Shown: positions 44,957 to 55,239, numbered from the stretch's first letter. The stretch: 64,000 bases of DNA from Sediminibacterium sp. (GCA_030726065.1 JANREK010000045.1:1-64000), one strand, 5' to 3'. The notes: a model not told the origin generated them from the sequence alone. Program-made: numbers and translations.

Positions 44957-47872
44957 ATGAAGGGCAAACTACAAAAGCTATCTACACTACTACAAGGCGA
45001 ATTATACGACGACTCCACCATGCGAACGCTTTATGCAACAGACGCATCGGCCTATCGTGAGATGCCATTGGCAGTTGCCATTCCAAAAACAAAAGAGGAT
45101 ATTCAAACTTTAATTCAGTTTGCCAAAGAAAATAAAACAAATTTAATTCCTCGTACTGCGGGAACTTCATTAGCGGGACAAGTAGTGGGGAGCGGGATAA
45201 TTGTAGATGTATCCAAGCATTTTACAAAAATCATCGAATTAAATGAAGATGCATCATGGGTTCGTGTACAGCCAGGTGTCATCAGAGATGAGTTGAATTT
45301 ATTTTTACATCCGCATGGATTGTATTTTGGACCAGAAACCTCTACGGCCAATAGGGCAATGATTGGAGGTATGGTTGGAAATAATTCCTGTGGATCTAAT
45401 TCAGTCATCTATCGAAGCACACGTGAACATTTATTAGAGGTAACTGCTTTTTTAAGTGATGGCAGTGAGGTAGTTTTTAAGGCGCTATCATTAGATGACT
45501 TTCATGCAAAGTGTGAATTAACAACATTAGAAGGTGCTATATATAAAAGCATGCGAAGCATGTTAAGCAATTACGACAACCAGATTGAAATAAAAAAAGA
45601 GTTCCCAAAAAAATCGGTGGAGCGCAGAAATACGGGATATGCCATTGATCTGTTAGTAGATATGGCGCCATTTTCAGCAGGCGGAGATGATTTTAATTTT
45701 TGTGCGCTCATTGCCGGATCAGAAGGTACACTCGCTTTTATCACTGAAATAAAATTACACTTAAGTCCTTTGCCTGAAAAGGAAATTGGATTATTATGTG
45801 TGCACTTTAATAGTATTGACGAAGCTTTGCGCGCGAACTTAATTGGATTAAAATACAATCCATCGGCGAGTGAATTAATTGATCACTATATATTAGAATG
45901 TACCAAAGAAAATATTGAGCAAAGTAAAAATAGATTTTTTGTGCAAGGCGATCCTGGCGCAATACTAGTGATAGAGTTTACAAAAGCTACCCGCGCCGAA
46001 ATCACAGACTTGACCAATCAAGTGGAAGCAGATATGCGTGCAGTTGGCTTGGGGTATCACTTCCCCGTATTATTTGGCACAGACACCAAAAAAATATGGA
46101 CCTTACGAAAAGCAGGGCTAGGACTTTTAGGAAATTTACCGGGCGATGAAAAGGCAGTGCCCGTCATTGAAGACACCGCCGTGGATGTGGCGGACTTACC
46201 TAATTATATTCGAGATTTTAATGAAATATTAGTGAAGCATAATTTACATGCAGTACATTATGCGCACGCAGGATCAGGTGAAATACATTTACGCCCTATT
46301 ATTAATTTAAAAACGGTGGAGGGAAACGAATTGTTCCGAACCATTGCGCAAGAAGTAGCCACACTGGTGAAAAAATACCAAGGTTCTTTGAGTGGCGAAC
46401 ATGGAGATGGGCGATTAAGGGGTGAGTTTATAAAACAAATGGTGGGTGAAAAAAATTATGGGTTATTAAAAACAGTGAAGTACGCTTGGGATGCAGACAA
46501 TATTTTTAATCCCAATAAAATAGTGGATACCCCGCCCATGAATAGCATGTTAAGGTATACCCCAGGTCAGTTTACCCCCGAATTCAAAAGCATATTTCGA
46601 TTCCACCAACAGGATATACTACAGCATGCCGAACAATGTAATGGCTCTGGTGATTGTCGCAAAACTCATTTGTCGGGAGGGACCATGTGTCCTTCGTTTA
46701 TGGCAAGTAAAAATGAAAAAGATACGACCAGGGCGCGCGCAAATATTTTAAGAGAATTTTTAACCAATTCAGATAAATTAAATCGCTTTGATCATAAAGA
46801 AATTTATGAGGTGATGGATTTGTGTTTAAGTTGTAAAGCATGTAAGTCAGAGTGTCCATCCAATGTGGATGTGGCTAAATTAAAAGCAGAATTTTTACAA
46901 CAATATTATGACGCCAATGGGGTGCCATTCCGTTCCAAACTAATTGCGAATTTTACAACAGCTGCAAAACTGGCCTCCCTATTTCCTAGTTTATATAATT
47001 TTATTATTAGTAATGTGATCACCGGATCGGTGATTAAAATATTATCAGGTTTTGCGATCAAAAGATCCATGCCAAAAATATCAAAAGTCACTTTAGAAAA
47101 TTGGTTCCAAAAAAATTATACCTCCATCAACAAAAATGGAAATAAAAAAGTGTACTTGTTTTGCGACGAGTTTACCAATTACAATGATGCGGAAATTGGA
47201 ATAAAGGGGATTTTATTATTAGAAAAGTTAGGCTATGAGGTTTTACTACCCAAGCAAGTAGAAAGCGGCAGGGCTTGGCTTTCCAAAGGGCTATTAAGAA
47301 AAGCACAAAAAATTGCCAATCAAAATATTGAACTACTTGGAACACTTGTTACAAGTGAAATACCATTGATTGGTATTGAACCTTCGGCCATTCTTACATT
47401 CAGAGATGAATATCCTGATTTGGCGTATGATCAAAATTTAGTTGCTGCTAAAGCATTGGCTAAAAATGCTTTTTTAATTGACGAATTTATTGCCAATGAA
47501 ATTACCAAAGGAAATATTCAAAAAGAAGCTTTCACTAAAAATGCAAAGCTCATAAAATTACATGGTCACTGTCAACAAAAAGCAATTGCATCAGTAGCCC
47601 CAACGCAAAGCATACTTTCCTTCCCGGAAAATTATAAAGTGGAAGTTATTCCATCAGGTTGTTGCGGCATGGCGGGATCCTTTGGCTATGAAAAAGAACA
47701 TTATGATTTATCCATGCAAATTGGGGAATTGGTTTTATTGCCTGCAGTACGTAATCAATTAAGCGATACCATCATTGCAGCACCAGGTACTAGTTGTCGC
47801 CATCAAATAAAAGATGGTGCTCAAAAAATAGCACTACATCCTGTTGAAATATTATTTGAAGCCTTGGCTTAG
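44957..47872 (+). CDS. FAD-linked/Fe-S D-lactate dehydrogenase-like protein
   Basis: 971 residues, no signal peptide. The N-terminal FAD-binding PCMH domain has PRTAGTSLAGQVVG and IGGMVGNNSCGSNS; the FAD-linked oxidase C-terminal region has HYAHAGSGEIHLRP and SGEHGDGRLRGEF. A ferredoxin-like domain follows, with CNGSGDCRKTHLSGGTMCP and C623-x2-C626-x2-C629-x3-C633 in CLSCKACKSECP, then a CCG-like region with HGHCQQKA and SGCCGMAGSFGYE. This fused architecture is typical of membrane-associated 2-hydroxy-acid dehydrogenases (D-lactate, glycolate or D-2-hydroxyglutarate) feeding the quinone pool. The rhamnose pathway yields L-lactate, so a direct link is not implied. Confidence 0.9.
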   Translation: MKGKLQKLSTLLQGELYDDSTMRTLYATDASAYREMPLAVAIPKTKEDIQTLIQFAKENKTNLIPRTAGTSLAGQVVGSGIIVDVSKHFTKIIELNEDASWVRVQPGVIRDELNLFLHPHGLYFGPETSTANRAMIGGMVGNNSCGSNSVIYRSTREHLLEVTAFLSDGSEVVFKALSLDDFHAKCELTTLEGAIYKSMRSMLSNYDNQIEIKKEFPKKSVERRNTGYAIDLLVDMAPFSAGGDDFNFCALIAGSEGTLAFITEIKLHLSPLPEKEIGLLCVHFNSIDEALRANLIGLKYNPSASELIDHYILECTKENIEQSKNRFFVQGDPGAILVIEFTKATRAEITDLTNQVEADMRAVGLGYHFPVLFGTDTKKIWTLRKAGLGLLGNLPGDEKAVPVIEDTAVDVADLPNYIRDFNEILVKHNLHAVHYAHAGSGEIHLRPIINLKTVEGNELFRTIAQEVATLVKKYQGSLSGEHGDGRLRGEFIKQMVGEKNYGLLKTVKYAWDADNIFNPNKIVDTPPMNSMLRYTPGQFTPEFKSIFRFHQQDILQHAEQCNGSGDCRKTHLSGGTMCPSFMASKNEKDTTRARANILREFLTNSDKLNRFDHKEIYEVMDLCLSCKACKSECPSNVDVAKLKAEFLQQYYDANGVPFRSKLIANFTTAAKLASLFPSLYNFIISNVITGSVIKILSGFAIKRSMPKISKVTLENWFQKNYTSINKNGNKKVYLFCDEFTNYNDAEIGIKGILLLEKLGYEVLLPKQVESGRAWLSKGLLRKAQKIANQNIELLGTLVTSEIPLIGIEPSAILTFRDEYPDLAYDQNLVAAKALAKNAFLIDEFIANEITKGNIQKEAFTKNAKLIKLHGHCQQKAIASVAPTQSILSFPENYKVEVIPSGCCGMAGSFGYEKEHYDLSMQIGELVLLPAVRNQLSDTIIAAPGTSCRHQIKDGAQKIALHPVEILFEALA

Positions 47873-47979
47873 TTGGATTTTAAATTTTCAACAAAATAAG
47901 GATAGGATTATCAATAAGATTGGCTGAGCTTGAATCAAAAAAAGAGTACCTTACAAATTAAATAAACATAAACATAAAA

Positions 47980-48408
47980 ATGCAAGAACAAAATTTCAAG
48001 AACCATGCTATATTGGTACCCGGATTTCATTACATTGGAATGTTATCAATACTAGCCTTATTGGGCGGATCCATCAATTATTTATGCCGCGCTACCCCTG
48101 AAAATAAGTATCTGGCTGCTTTATTAACCTTAGCTGCATTTATTTTTGTGGTGTTATGGATTTATATTCGCACATTTCCATTAAAAGCACAGGACCGTGC
48201 TATTCGTGCCGAAGAAAATTTGCGTCATTATGTTTTAACTGGAAAATTATTTCCTGCAGAATTAAAAATGCCTCAAATTATAGCGCTTCGTTTTGCACCC
48301 GATAGCGAATACTTAGCTTTATTAGATCGTGCGATCAAGGAAAATTTATCTAATAAAGAAATTAAAGGGGCCATTCAAAATTGGAAAGCAGATTATCATC
48401 GTTTATAA
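47980..48408 (+). CDS. DUF6526-like two-span membrane protein
   Basis: 142 residues. Two hydrophobic segments (about 17-33 and 43-62) are followed by RTFPLKAQDRAIRAEENLRH and a soluble C-terminal helix region with QIIALRFAPDSEYLALLDRA. This pattern is widespread in Bacteroidota hypothetical proteins (DUF6526 as I recall). Function is unknown. It follows the dehydrogenase by 107 bp with no terminator between, so it may be co-transcribed, and ends at its own terminator (48451-48492). Confidence 0.8.
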   Translation: MQEQNFKNHAILVPGFHYIGMLSILALLGGSINYLCRATPENKYLAALLTLAAFIFVVLWIYIRTFPLKAQDRAIRAEENLRHYVLTGKLFPAELKMPQIIALRFAPDSEYLALLDRAIKENLSNKEIKGAIQNWKADYHRL

Positions 48409-48450
48409 ACATTTTTTATAATATTACAAAGTCTAGCAACTACACTTTGT

Positions 48451-48492
48451 AATTAAAAAGCAGCTACCATTTAATGGAGCCGCTTTTTAATT
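48451..48492 (+). terminator. Rho-independent terminator
   Basis: Perfect outer arms AATTAAAAAGC / GCTTTTTAATT with an inner CCATT-T-AATGG hairpin. It lies 42 bp after the small membrane protein gene. Confidence 0.8.
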
Positions 48493-48677
48493 ATTACCCA
48501 CAACTATTTTAATATTAACAATCATTAGCAACATAATTCACTCGACAAGCGCCTAGCGTCCTGCCAATCATAAATAATCTCCCTATAGCTTATTATATTA
48601 GTCATAAAATGATTAAATTCATTCTTCAAATTGAGGCTTGTGCCAAGGGTGTTCAAGAAAAAATTCAAACAACGATT
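48493..48677. other. Gap before the ThuA fusion gene
   Basis: AT-rich region that must hold the promoter of the next gene. A TATAGCTTA near 48584 is only a weak -7 candidate, and an in-frame ATG at 48609 would add 23 residues of non-signal sequence. No other feature seen. Confidence 0.3.
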
Positions 48678-51600
48678 ATGAATCAAATAAAATTCTATTT
48701 TATCGCATTTTTACTTGTCATAACCATGCAAGTGGGTGCGCAAAACCGAGTATTGGTATTTTCTAAAACAGCAGCTTTTGTTCATGGCTCCATCAAGGTT
48801 GGGAATTTGGCGCTATTAAAATTAGGCGCTGAAAATAATTTCACAGTAGATACCTCACAAAATGCTTCAATTTTTACCGAAGAAAATTTGAAAAAATATA
48901 GTGCGATTATATTTTTAAGTACCACCGGAGATGCTTTGGATAATAAACAGCAAGCTGTGTTTGAACGTTACATACAAGCGGGTGGAGGCTTTGTGGGTAT
49001 ACATGCAGCAACTGATTGTGAGTTCAATTGGCCTTGGTATGGCAAATTAGTAGGTGCCTATTTCCAAGGTCATCCAAAGCAACAAACAGCAAAATTAATT
49101 GTCAACGATAATACACATCCAAGCACAGCCCATCTTCCTGCGGTTTGGCAAAGATATGACGAGTGGTATAATTTTAAAAAAGCACCAGGTAATGAAGTTA
49201 AGGTGCTAATAAGCATTGATGAAAAATCATATGAAGGCGGAAAACATGGAGATAGCCATCCAATGGCTTGGTATCATAATTATGATGGCGGTAGGGCTTT
49301 TTATACTGAACTTGGACACACAAATGAATCATTTGCTGAGCCACTTTTTATGCAACATCTTTTAGGTGGTATAAAATATGCGATGGGAAATAATGTGAAA
49401 CTAGATTATTCAAAAGCAAAGTCATATTTGATTCCTGATGAAGATCGTTTTACAAAAAATGTATTGGCTGGTGGTATGTTTGATGAACCAACTGAAATGG
49501 CCATCCTTCCTAATTTTGATATCTTAGTTGTACAACGTAAAGGTGAAGTCATGTTTTATAATCACCTTACTAAAAAAGTGACACAAGTAGCTAAGCTAGA
49601 TGTATATCACAAAACAACAGCAAAGGGTGTGAATGCGGAAGAAGGATTAATTGGTGTGACTGCCGATCCTAATTATGCAAATAACAATTATGTTTATTTG
49701 TTCTATGCGAAAAAAGATACTGCGGCCAATAGATTATCTCGTTTTGTATTTAAGAACGGGAAGCTTGACATGGCTTCAGAAAAAAAGATTATTGACGTAG
49801 CAACCACAAGAGATATTTGTTGTCACACAGCAGGCTCCCTTACTTTTGGACCTGATGGATCTTTATTTATTTCAACAGGAGATAATACCACTCCGTTTAA
49901 TCAACCAGATTCAAAATATACTTTAGAGGGTTATGGGCCCATAGATAATCGTCCAGGTTTTGAGCAATATGATGGGCGCAGAGGATCTAGTAATACCAAT
50001 GATTTAAGAGGAAAAGTCTTGCGTATTAAAATAAACCCAGATGCTTCCTATTCAATTCCTGAAGGAAATCTTTTTAAACCAGGTACACCAAAAACAAGAC
50101 CCGAAATTTATATCATGGGCGCTAGAAACCCATATCGTATCTCTGTTGATAGAAAAACAGGTTTCTTATATTGGGGTGATGTTGGACCAGATGCTGGTGG
50201 AGATAAGTTTGAAGAAAAAGGACCTCGTGGTTATGATGAATTAAATCAAGCACGTAAAGCAGGTTATTTTGGATATCCTTTATTTATTGGAGGCAACTAT
50301 CCCTATCGACAATTTGATTATGAAACAGGGGTAGTGGGTGACTTTTTTGATCCTAAAAAACCATTGAACTTATCAAAAAATAATACGGGGTTAACTGAAT
50401 TACCACCAGTAAGTCCGGCATTTATTTGGTACCCCTACGGCATCTCTACTGAATTTCCTGAAGTGGGTTCAGGGGGACGAAACGCAATGGCAGGGCCCGT
50501 TTATCATGGCGAGTTTTATCCGAAAGAAACGAGATACCCTGAATATTTCAATAATAAGCTATTGTTTTATGAATGGATTAGGGGCTGGTTAAAAATGGTA
50601 TCCATGGATGCGGAAGGAAACTATCAGCAAATGGACGCATTCATGCCCAACACGAAATTTAATAGTCAAATTGACATTGAAGTTGGACCTGATGGAAGAT
50701 TTTATGTTTTAGAATATGGTAGCGGCTGGTTTACAAAAAATGCTGACGCTGCAATTTCAAGAATTGATTATAATGGAGGCAACAGAGCGCCTAAAGCAAA
50801 AATAAGTATCAATAAATTATCGGGTATACTTCCATTCACCATTCAAGCAGATGCAACAGGATCTATTGATGCTGACAGTGATCCACTAACTTATGTTTGG
50901 AGTTTTGGTAATCAAATTAAAACAACGAAAACGCCAGCTACACCATTTACATTTACAAAAGCAGGTGAATATGCGATATCTGTGGCAGTAAAAGATACCA
51001 AGGGTGCTGTAACAAAAAGTGAAGTAATAAAAGTTTACGCAGGAAACGAATCACCTAAGGTGGAGGTTAATTTAACAGGTAGCGATCACTTTTATTTTCC
51101 TGGCAAACCAATTGCCTATGCAGTAAATGTAAAAGATAAAGAAGATGGATCTACAGAGAAAGGCGGCATTGACAATAAATCAATTTATGTAAAAGTAGAT
51201 TATTTAAGTAGTCCAGATAAAGCACAGGTAGTAGGCCATCAGGTGATGACTGCAATTATGGAAGGAAAAAATTTAGTGGCAACACTTGATTGTAGAGCAT
51301 GTCACAAAGAGAATGAAAAATCAGTAGGACCATCATTTGCAATGATTTCGGATAAATATAAAAATGATTTGAAAAATAAAACCTACTTATCCAACAAAAT
51401 AATTAAAGGTGGAGGTGGCGTTTGGGGTGAAGTCGCCATGGCTGCACATCCTAGTTTAAAACAAGAGGAGTTAGATTTAATTGTTGATTACATTTTAAGT
51501 GTTAATAAAAAGAAGGAGGTTTCCTTGCCTGCAAAAGGTACTATTGCAGCAACAGCAGAAAATATGGGTGCAGGAAATTTAATGCAAATCACTGCAAGCT

Positions 51601-52082
51601 ATACGGATAAAGGTGGTGCAGGTATTAAACCATTAAGTGCAACTAATAGCATTACACTTCGTAGCTCAATAATTAATATGCCAAGCAACAATGCAACTAC
51701 AAGAGTTGATGTTAAAGGCTGGAGAGAACACAGAGCTGCATTTTTAAGTACTAAAAGTGGTGAAGATGGCTGGTTAGAGTTTTCTAATATTAATTTAGAT
51801 GGAATAAAAGCAATTGATTTCTCTTATGGCATTCCACAACAGTTAGATAAAGGATATGTAGTTACTTTATTCCAAGATGAGCCTACGCCTGGTAAAGGAA
51901 ATAAAAATGTAATTGCGGAGCTTAAAATGGAAAATTATAAAGGGACTTTATTTAGCACCCAAACATTGCCATTGCAAAATGTGAAACCCGGTGACCATAA
52001 ATTATTCTTAAAAATAGTAAGAGTAAACAAAGAAGAAGGACACCGCTTAGCGGTTATTTCCTTGAAGTTGATTCCGAATTAA
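48678..52082 (+). CDS. ThuA - sugar dehydrogenase - PKD - cytochrome c fusion protein
   Basis: About 1134 residues from the ATG at 48678, which begins a signal peptide (cut near VGAQ). Domains in order: ThuA-like (about 20-245; VLVFSKTAAFVHGS, GGGFVGIHAATDCEFNWPWYG), glucose/sorbosone dehydrogenase propeller (about 260-640; GLIGVTADPNY, GDNTTPFN, RNPYRISVDRKTG, GYFGYPLFIGGNYPY), PKD (about 690-785), a c-type cytochrome with CRACH at 872-876, and a C-terminal CBM6-like domain (about 950-1134). ThuA was first linked to 3-keto-sugar metabolism. The fused dehydrogenase and haem suggest oxidation of a sugar with electrons passed to cytochrome c (inference); PQQ use is not proven by the sequence. 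Confidence 0.9.
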   Translation: MNQIKFYFIAFLLVITMQVGAQNRVLVFSKTAAFVHGSIKVGNLALLKLGAENNFTVDTSQNASIFTEENLKKYSAIIFLSTTGDALDNKQQAVFERYIQAGGGFVGIHAATDCEFNWPWYGKLVGAYFQGHPKQQTAKLIVNDNTHPSTAHLPAVWQRYDEWYNFKKAPGNEVKVLISIDEKSYEGGKHGDSHPMAWYHNYDGGRAFYTELGHTNESFAEPLFMQHLLGGIKYAMGNNVKLDYSKAKSYLIPDEDRFTKNVLAGGMFDEPTEMAILPNFDILVVQRKGEVMFYNHLTKKVTQVAKLDVYHKTTAKGVNAEEGLIGVTADPNYANNNYVYLFYAKKDTAANRLSRFVFKNGKLDMASEKKIIDVATTRDICCHTAGSLTFGPDGSLFISTGDNTTPFNQPDSKYTLEGYGPIDNRPGFEQYDGRRGSSNTNDLRGKVLRIKINPDASYSIPEGNLFKPGTPKTRPEIYIMGARNPYRISVDRKTGFLYWGDVGPDAGGDKFEEKGPRGYDELNQARKAGYFGYPLFIGGNYPYRQFDYETGVVGDFFDPKKPLNLSKNNTGLTELPPVSPAFIWYPYGISTEFPEVGSGGRNAMAGPVYHGEFYPKETRYPEYFNNKLLFYEWIRGWLKMVSMDAEGNYQQMDAFMPNTKFNSQIDIEVGPDGRFYVLEYGSGWFTKNADAAISRIDYNGGNRAPKAKISINKLSGILPFTIQADATGSIDADSDPLTYVWSFGNQIKTTKTPATPFTFTKAGEYAISVAVKDTKGAVTKSEVIKVYAGNESPKVEVNLTGSDHFYFPGKPIAYAVNVKDKEDGSTEKGGIDNKSIYVKVDYLSSPDKAQVVGHQVMTAIMEGKNLVATLDCRACHKENEKSVGPSFAMISDKYKNDLKNKTYLSNKIIKGGGGVWGEVAMAAHPSLKQEELDLIVDYILSVNKKKEVSLPAKGTIAATAENMGAGNLMQITASYTDKGGAGIKPLSATNSITLRSSIINMPSNNATTRVDVKGWREHRAAFLSTKSGEDGWLEFSNINLDGIKAIDFSYGIPQQLDKGYVVTLFQDEPTPGKGNKNVIAELKMENYKGTLFSTQTLPLQNVKPGDHKLFLKIVRVNKEEGHRLAVISLKLIPN

Positions 52083-52100
52083 TTAACCTCATTAGGAATT

Positions 52101-52144
52101 AAACAAAGAAGCCGCACCGATAATTCGGGGCGGCTTCTTTGTTT
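52101..52144. terminator. Bidirectional terminator between converging genes
   Basis: Perfect 15-bp arms AAACAAAGAAGCCGC (52101-52115) and GCGGCTTCTTTGTTT (52130-52144). It separates the ThuA fusion gene from the convergent oxidoreductase gene. Confidence 0.9.
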
Positions 52145-52185
52145 TACGTCAAACTAATAAAATAAGTTTATATAATTTTCATAAA

Positions 52186-53607
52186 CTACACTTTATAATA
52201 TTGCTCCCATCCTTTGCGTGGAGGAGCACCTAATAACATTTCATTGGCTAACTTATTATTAGTGATCTTTTTAGTTTTTCTATTAAACTTAATGGTCGTA
52301 TTTAAATGTTGCGAGATAACTCCTAAGCAAAATACTTGACTTAATGGTCCTGCAATTTCAAAAGGCGAGCGTGTTTTTTCTTCACCCTTACAAGCTTTCA
52401 AAAAGTTGGCATAGTGATTAGAAGGGCTCACTGGTACGTCCGGAAGTTTTCCTGCCATATCTTTCGCCTTATCTTCTGGAATAATATAAAGTTGTGCACC
52501 ATGTGAATAACCTTTAAAAGTTAAATCCTTACCATAAATAATTTTACCGGGATTAAAACGAGGCGCTTTTGCTTTGCCATTTTTAGGCGGTGGGATATTT
52601 GGATCTGGTGCCATTGGATCACCATACCCTTCTGGGAATGGCGGAATATTATTTACACCATCATACCAAGTAATATCGCAAGCTGGCATCCCTTTACGCT
52701 CAGGGAACTTAAATAAAATAGTAGAATCGTTAGGATAGAAGAACTGGTTATGTCCTTCCGCTTTTAGCATACTCACTTCCGTAGGTAAACCTAAGTCCAA
52801 AAACTGATGTGCAGTATCAATAATATGCGCACCCCAATCACCCAAAGTGCCCATACCAAAATCATACCAACAACGCCATTGACCATTCACAAAATCATGG
52901 TTGTAATCATGCTCCTTCACTACGCCATGCCAGGTATCCCAATCCAAGGTACTTGGAATAGCTTCCTTAGCTGGAAAATTTTTGATACTAGTATCCCATC
53001 CATGCCAACGACGGCCTAAATTCATATGCGCAGTGATAGCGGTAACGTCTTTAATGATCCCCGCTTCGGCCCAGGCTTTAAATTGAAAATAATTCGTTTG
53101 AGAGTGACCTTGGTTACCCATTTGTGTCGCCAGATTTTTGTGTTTTTTTGCCGCTTTCATCATTAACTCCACTTCGGTAAAAGTACGTGCCATTGGTTTT
53201 TCAACAAACACATGTTTACCCAAACCCAATGCCATCATGGTGATTGCAAAGTGTGAATGATCCGGTACGCCAATGCTGACTGCTTCAATTTGACTTCCCA
53301 TTTTATCAAACATTTGACGGAAATCCTGAAAGCGCGGAACATTTGGGAACATTTTTAATACTTCGAGTGTTTGAGGACCACCCATATCGGTATCACAAAA
53401 TGCAACAAAATTTGCCAGCCCTGATTCATGGAATTTCATAAGGTCATTTGCCCCTTGATTACCAATACCAATACAAGCAAGATTTACTTTTTCGCCAGCT
53501 TTTAACCCTGTAGAAGCCTTCGTTAAAATAGTAGGGAAAGCGGAGGCCGCTGAAATGAGCGCCGAATTTTTTAAAAACGAACGCCTTGAATTTGATTTCA
53601 ATTTCAT
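52186..53607 (-). CDS. Gfo/Idh/MocA family oxidoreductase with Tat signal
   Basis: 473 residues. The N-terminus has a twin-arginine motif, NSRRSFLKNSALISAASAF, so it should be exported folded with its nucleotide. Rossmann features: LACIGIGNQGANDL, FCDTDMGG, and the catalytic-region VEKPMARTFTE; the second domain has GMGTLGDWGAHIIDTAHQFL. It is larger than, and clearly different from, the enzyme at 25675-26940, so the two may act on different sugars. The convergent ThuA-dehydrogenase gene next to it strengthens an oxidative sugar theme (inference). It has no operon partner. Confidence 0.9.
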   Translation of the reverse strand: MKLKSNSRRSFLKNSALISAASAFPTILTKASTGLKAGEKVNLACIGIGNQGANDLMKFHESGLANFVAFCDTDMGGPQTLEVLKMFPNVPRFQDFRQMFDKMGSQIEAVSIGVPDHSHFAITMMALGLGKHVFVEKPMARTFTEVELMMKAAKKHKNLATQMGNQGHSQTNYFQFKAWAEAGIIKDVTAITAHMNLGRRWHGWDTSIKNFPAKEAIPSTLDWDTWHGVVKEHDYNHDFVNGQWRCWYDFGMGTLGDWGAHIIDTAHQFLDLGLPTEVSMLKAEGHNQFFYPNDSTILFKFPERKGMPACDITWYDGVNNIPPFPEGYGDPMAPDPNIPPPKNGKAKAPRFNPGKIIYGKDLTFKGYSHGAQLYIIPEDKAKDMAGKLPDVPVSPSNHYANFLKACKGEEKTRSPFEIAGPLSQVFCLGVISQHLNTTIKFNRKTKKITNNKLANEMLLGAPPRKGWEQYYKV

Positions 53608-53762
53608 TTATTTAAATATTATTAATTATGATTAACATTTTAAAAATAACACTTTTTTTAAAATAAACGTTGAGATTGTGATAAAACTTATTCGATAAAG
53701 AGGGGGTAGACATTGAAACTTAATTTTAATTGGTTAACTTCAAAACTACAAATCGCCACCTT

Positions 53763-55208
53763 ATGAGAATTACATTAAAAACATTACTTTTTTTATTAAT
53801 AAGCGTTACCGGCCAAGCCCAGCAAAAATCAAGCACGCCCAATATTGTATTGATTTTTATGGATGATATGGGCTATGGTGATTTATCTTGTTATGGAGCA
53901 CTGGACATTCATACGCCCAATATTGATCGGTTGGCTAGTGAAGGAATCAGATTCACTAATTTCTTATCAAGTCAGGCAGTGTGTAGTGCTTCGAGAGCCT
54001 CAATAATGACTGGATGTTATGCCAATAGGGTGGGTATTAGTGGCGCCCTATTCCCAGGAAGCAAAGTGGGGCTTGCCTCGGAAGAAATGACGATGGCGGA
54101 ATTATTAAAACAAAAAAATTACGCTACTGGGATCTATGGCAAATGGCATTTGGGAGATGCCAAACAATTTTTACCATTGCAACAAGGATTTGATGAGTAT
54201 TTGGGTATTCCTTATTCAAATGATATGTGGCCAGTAACCTATGATGGAAAGCCTGCAGACAGTTCAAGTAGTAAATCAAAAGTGCCGCAATTGCCATTAA
54301 TAAAAAACAATGACAAATGGATGGAGATAAGAACATTGGAAGATCAATCTACCTTAACGGAAAGATATACAACTGCCGCCGAAGCTTTTATTAAAAAAAA
54401 TAAAAACAAACCCTTCTTCTTATACTTGCCACATTCCATGCCACATGTACCCATTAATGCATCGCCTGCGTTTAGAGGAAAAAGTAAACAAGGATTATAT
54501 GGGGATGTAATTCAAGAAATTGATGCATCGGTTGGTCGCATATTAAAAACAATAAAAGAAAACGGACTTGATAATAATACCATTGTCATTTTTACAAGCG
54601 ATAATGGGCCATGGATTAATTTTGGAAATCATGCAGGATCCACTGGTGGATTGCGAGAGGGCAAGGGTACTTCATTCGAAGGCGGTCAACGTGTTCCGGG
54701 TATTATAAGATGGAAGGGAACTATACAGCCCAATATTGTTAGCAACCAATTGGCTTCCACCATTGATTTATTTCCAACCATTGCTGCAATTACAAAAGCA
54801 TCCTTGCCAAATAAAAAAATTGATGGTGTAAGTATTCTACCCATTTTACAAGGCGATAAGAATGCAACACCACGAAAAACTTTTTTATACTATTATCGTA
54901 AAAATTCATTGGAGGCCGTGCGTATTGATAATTGGAAATTGGTTTTTGCACATACAGCGCGCTCCTATTTAAATCAGTTGCCAGGAATGAATGGCTATCC
55001 GGGTATTACGAATGAAAATAACCCCACTTCATTGGCATTGTATGACTTAAGAAGGGATCCGGCCGAAAATTATGATGTAAAGGAGATGCATCCTGACATG
55101 GTCAAAAAACTACAAGCGCTGGCCGAAGAAGCCCGTACTGACTTAGGTGATGACTTGCAAAAGCGGACCGGTGCTAATAACAGAGCCGCAGGAAAAATTG
55201 ATAATTAA
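53763..55208 (+). CDS. Family S1 formylglycine sulfatase
   Basis: 481 residues from the ATG at 53763, which starts the signal peptide (cut near GQAQ); an earlier TTG at 53730 is less likely. AVCSASRASIMTG gives the formylglycine cysteine at Cys74 and IFMDDMGYGDLSCYG the metal-binding aspartates. GIYGKWHLG is intact with its histidine, and FTSDNGPW supplies the last metal ligands, so the active site is canonical. It resembles arylsulfatase A-like members acting on carbohydrate sulfates. It stands alone between the Gfo/Idh gene, divergent, and the small TGA-containing gene. Confidence 0.94.
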   Translation: MRITLKTLLFLLISVTGQAQQKSSTPNIVLIFMDDMGYGDLSCYGALDIHTPNIDRLASEGIRFTNFLSSQAVCSASRASIMTGCYANRVGISGALFPGSKVGLASEEMTMAELLKQKNYATGIYGKWHLGDAKQFLPLQQGFDEYLGIPYSNDMWPVTYDGKPADSSSSKSKVPQLPLIKNNDKWMEIRTLEDQSTLTERYTTAAEAFIKKNKNKPFFLYLPHSMPHVPINASPAFRGKSKQGLYGDVIQEIDASVGRILKTIKENGLDNNTIVIFTSDNGPWINFGNHAGSTGGLREGKGTSFEGGQRVPGIIRWKGTIQPNIVSNQLASTIDLFPTIAAITKASLPNKKIDGVSILPILQGDKNATPRKTFLYYYRKNSLEAVRIDNWKLVFAHTARSYLNQLPGMNGYPGITNENNPTSLALYDLRRDPAENYDVKEMHPDMVKKLQALAEEARTDLGDDLQKRTGANNRAAGKIDN

Positions 55209-55221
55209 ATTCGTATCTTTG
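55197..55221 (+). promoter_or_regulatory. Candidate promoter of the small TGA-containing gene
   Basis: TATCTTTG (55214-55221) is an exact TAnnTTTG -7 box 18 nt before the ATG. An upstream ATTG (55197-55200) gives only a 13-nt spacer, so the -33 element is uncertain. Confidence 0.45.
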
Positions 55222-55239
55222 CGCTAAATAAAAAATATT

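Noticed and set aside
44957..47872. Direct role of the FAD/Fe-S dehydrogenase in rhamnose catabolism
   Set aside because: The rhamnose pathway produces L-lactate, whereas this architecture is typical for D-2-hydroxy acids, and the genes are 23 kb apart.
48609..48677. Upstream in-frame ATG for the ThuA fusion gene
   Set aside because: It would put 23 polar, charged residues before a perfect signal peptide; the ATG at 48678 is preferred.
53730..53762. TTG start for the second sulfatase
   Set aside because: The ATG at 53763 begins a typical signal peptide; the extra residues would spoil it.
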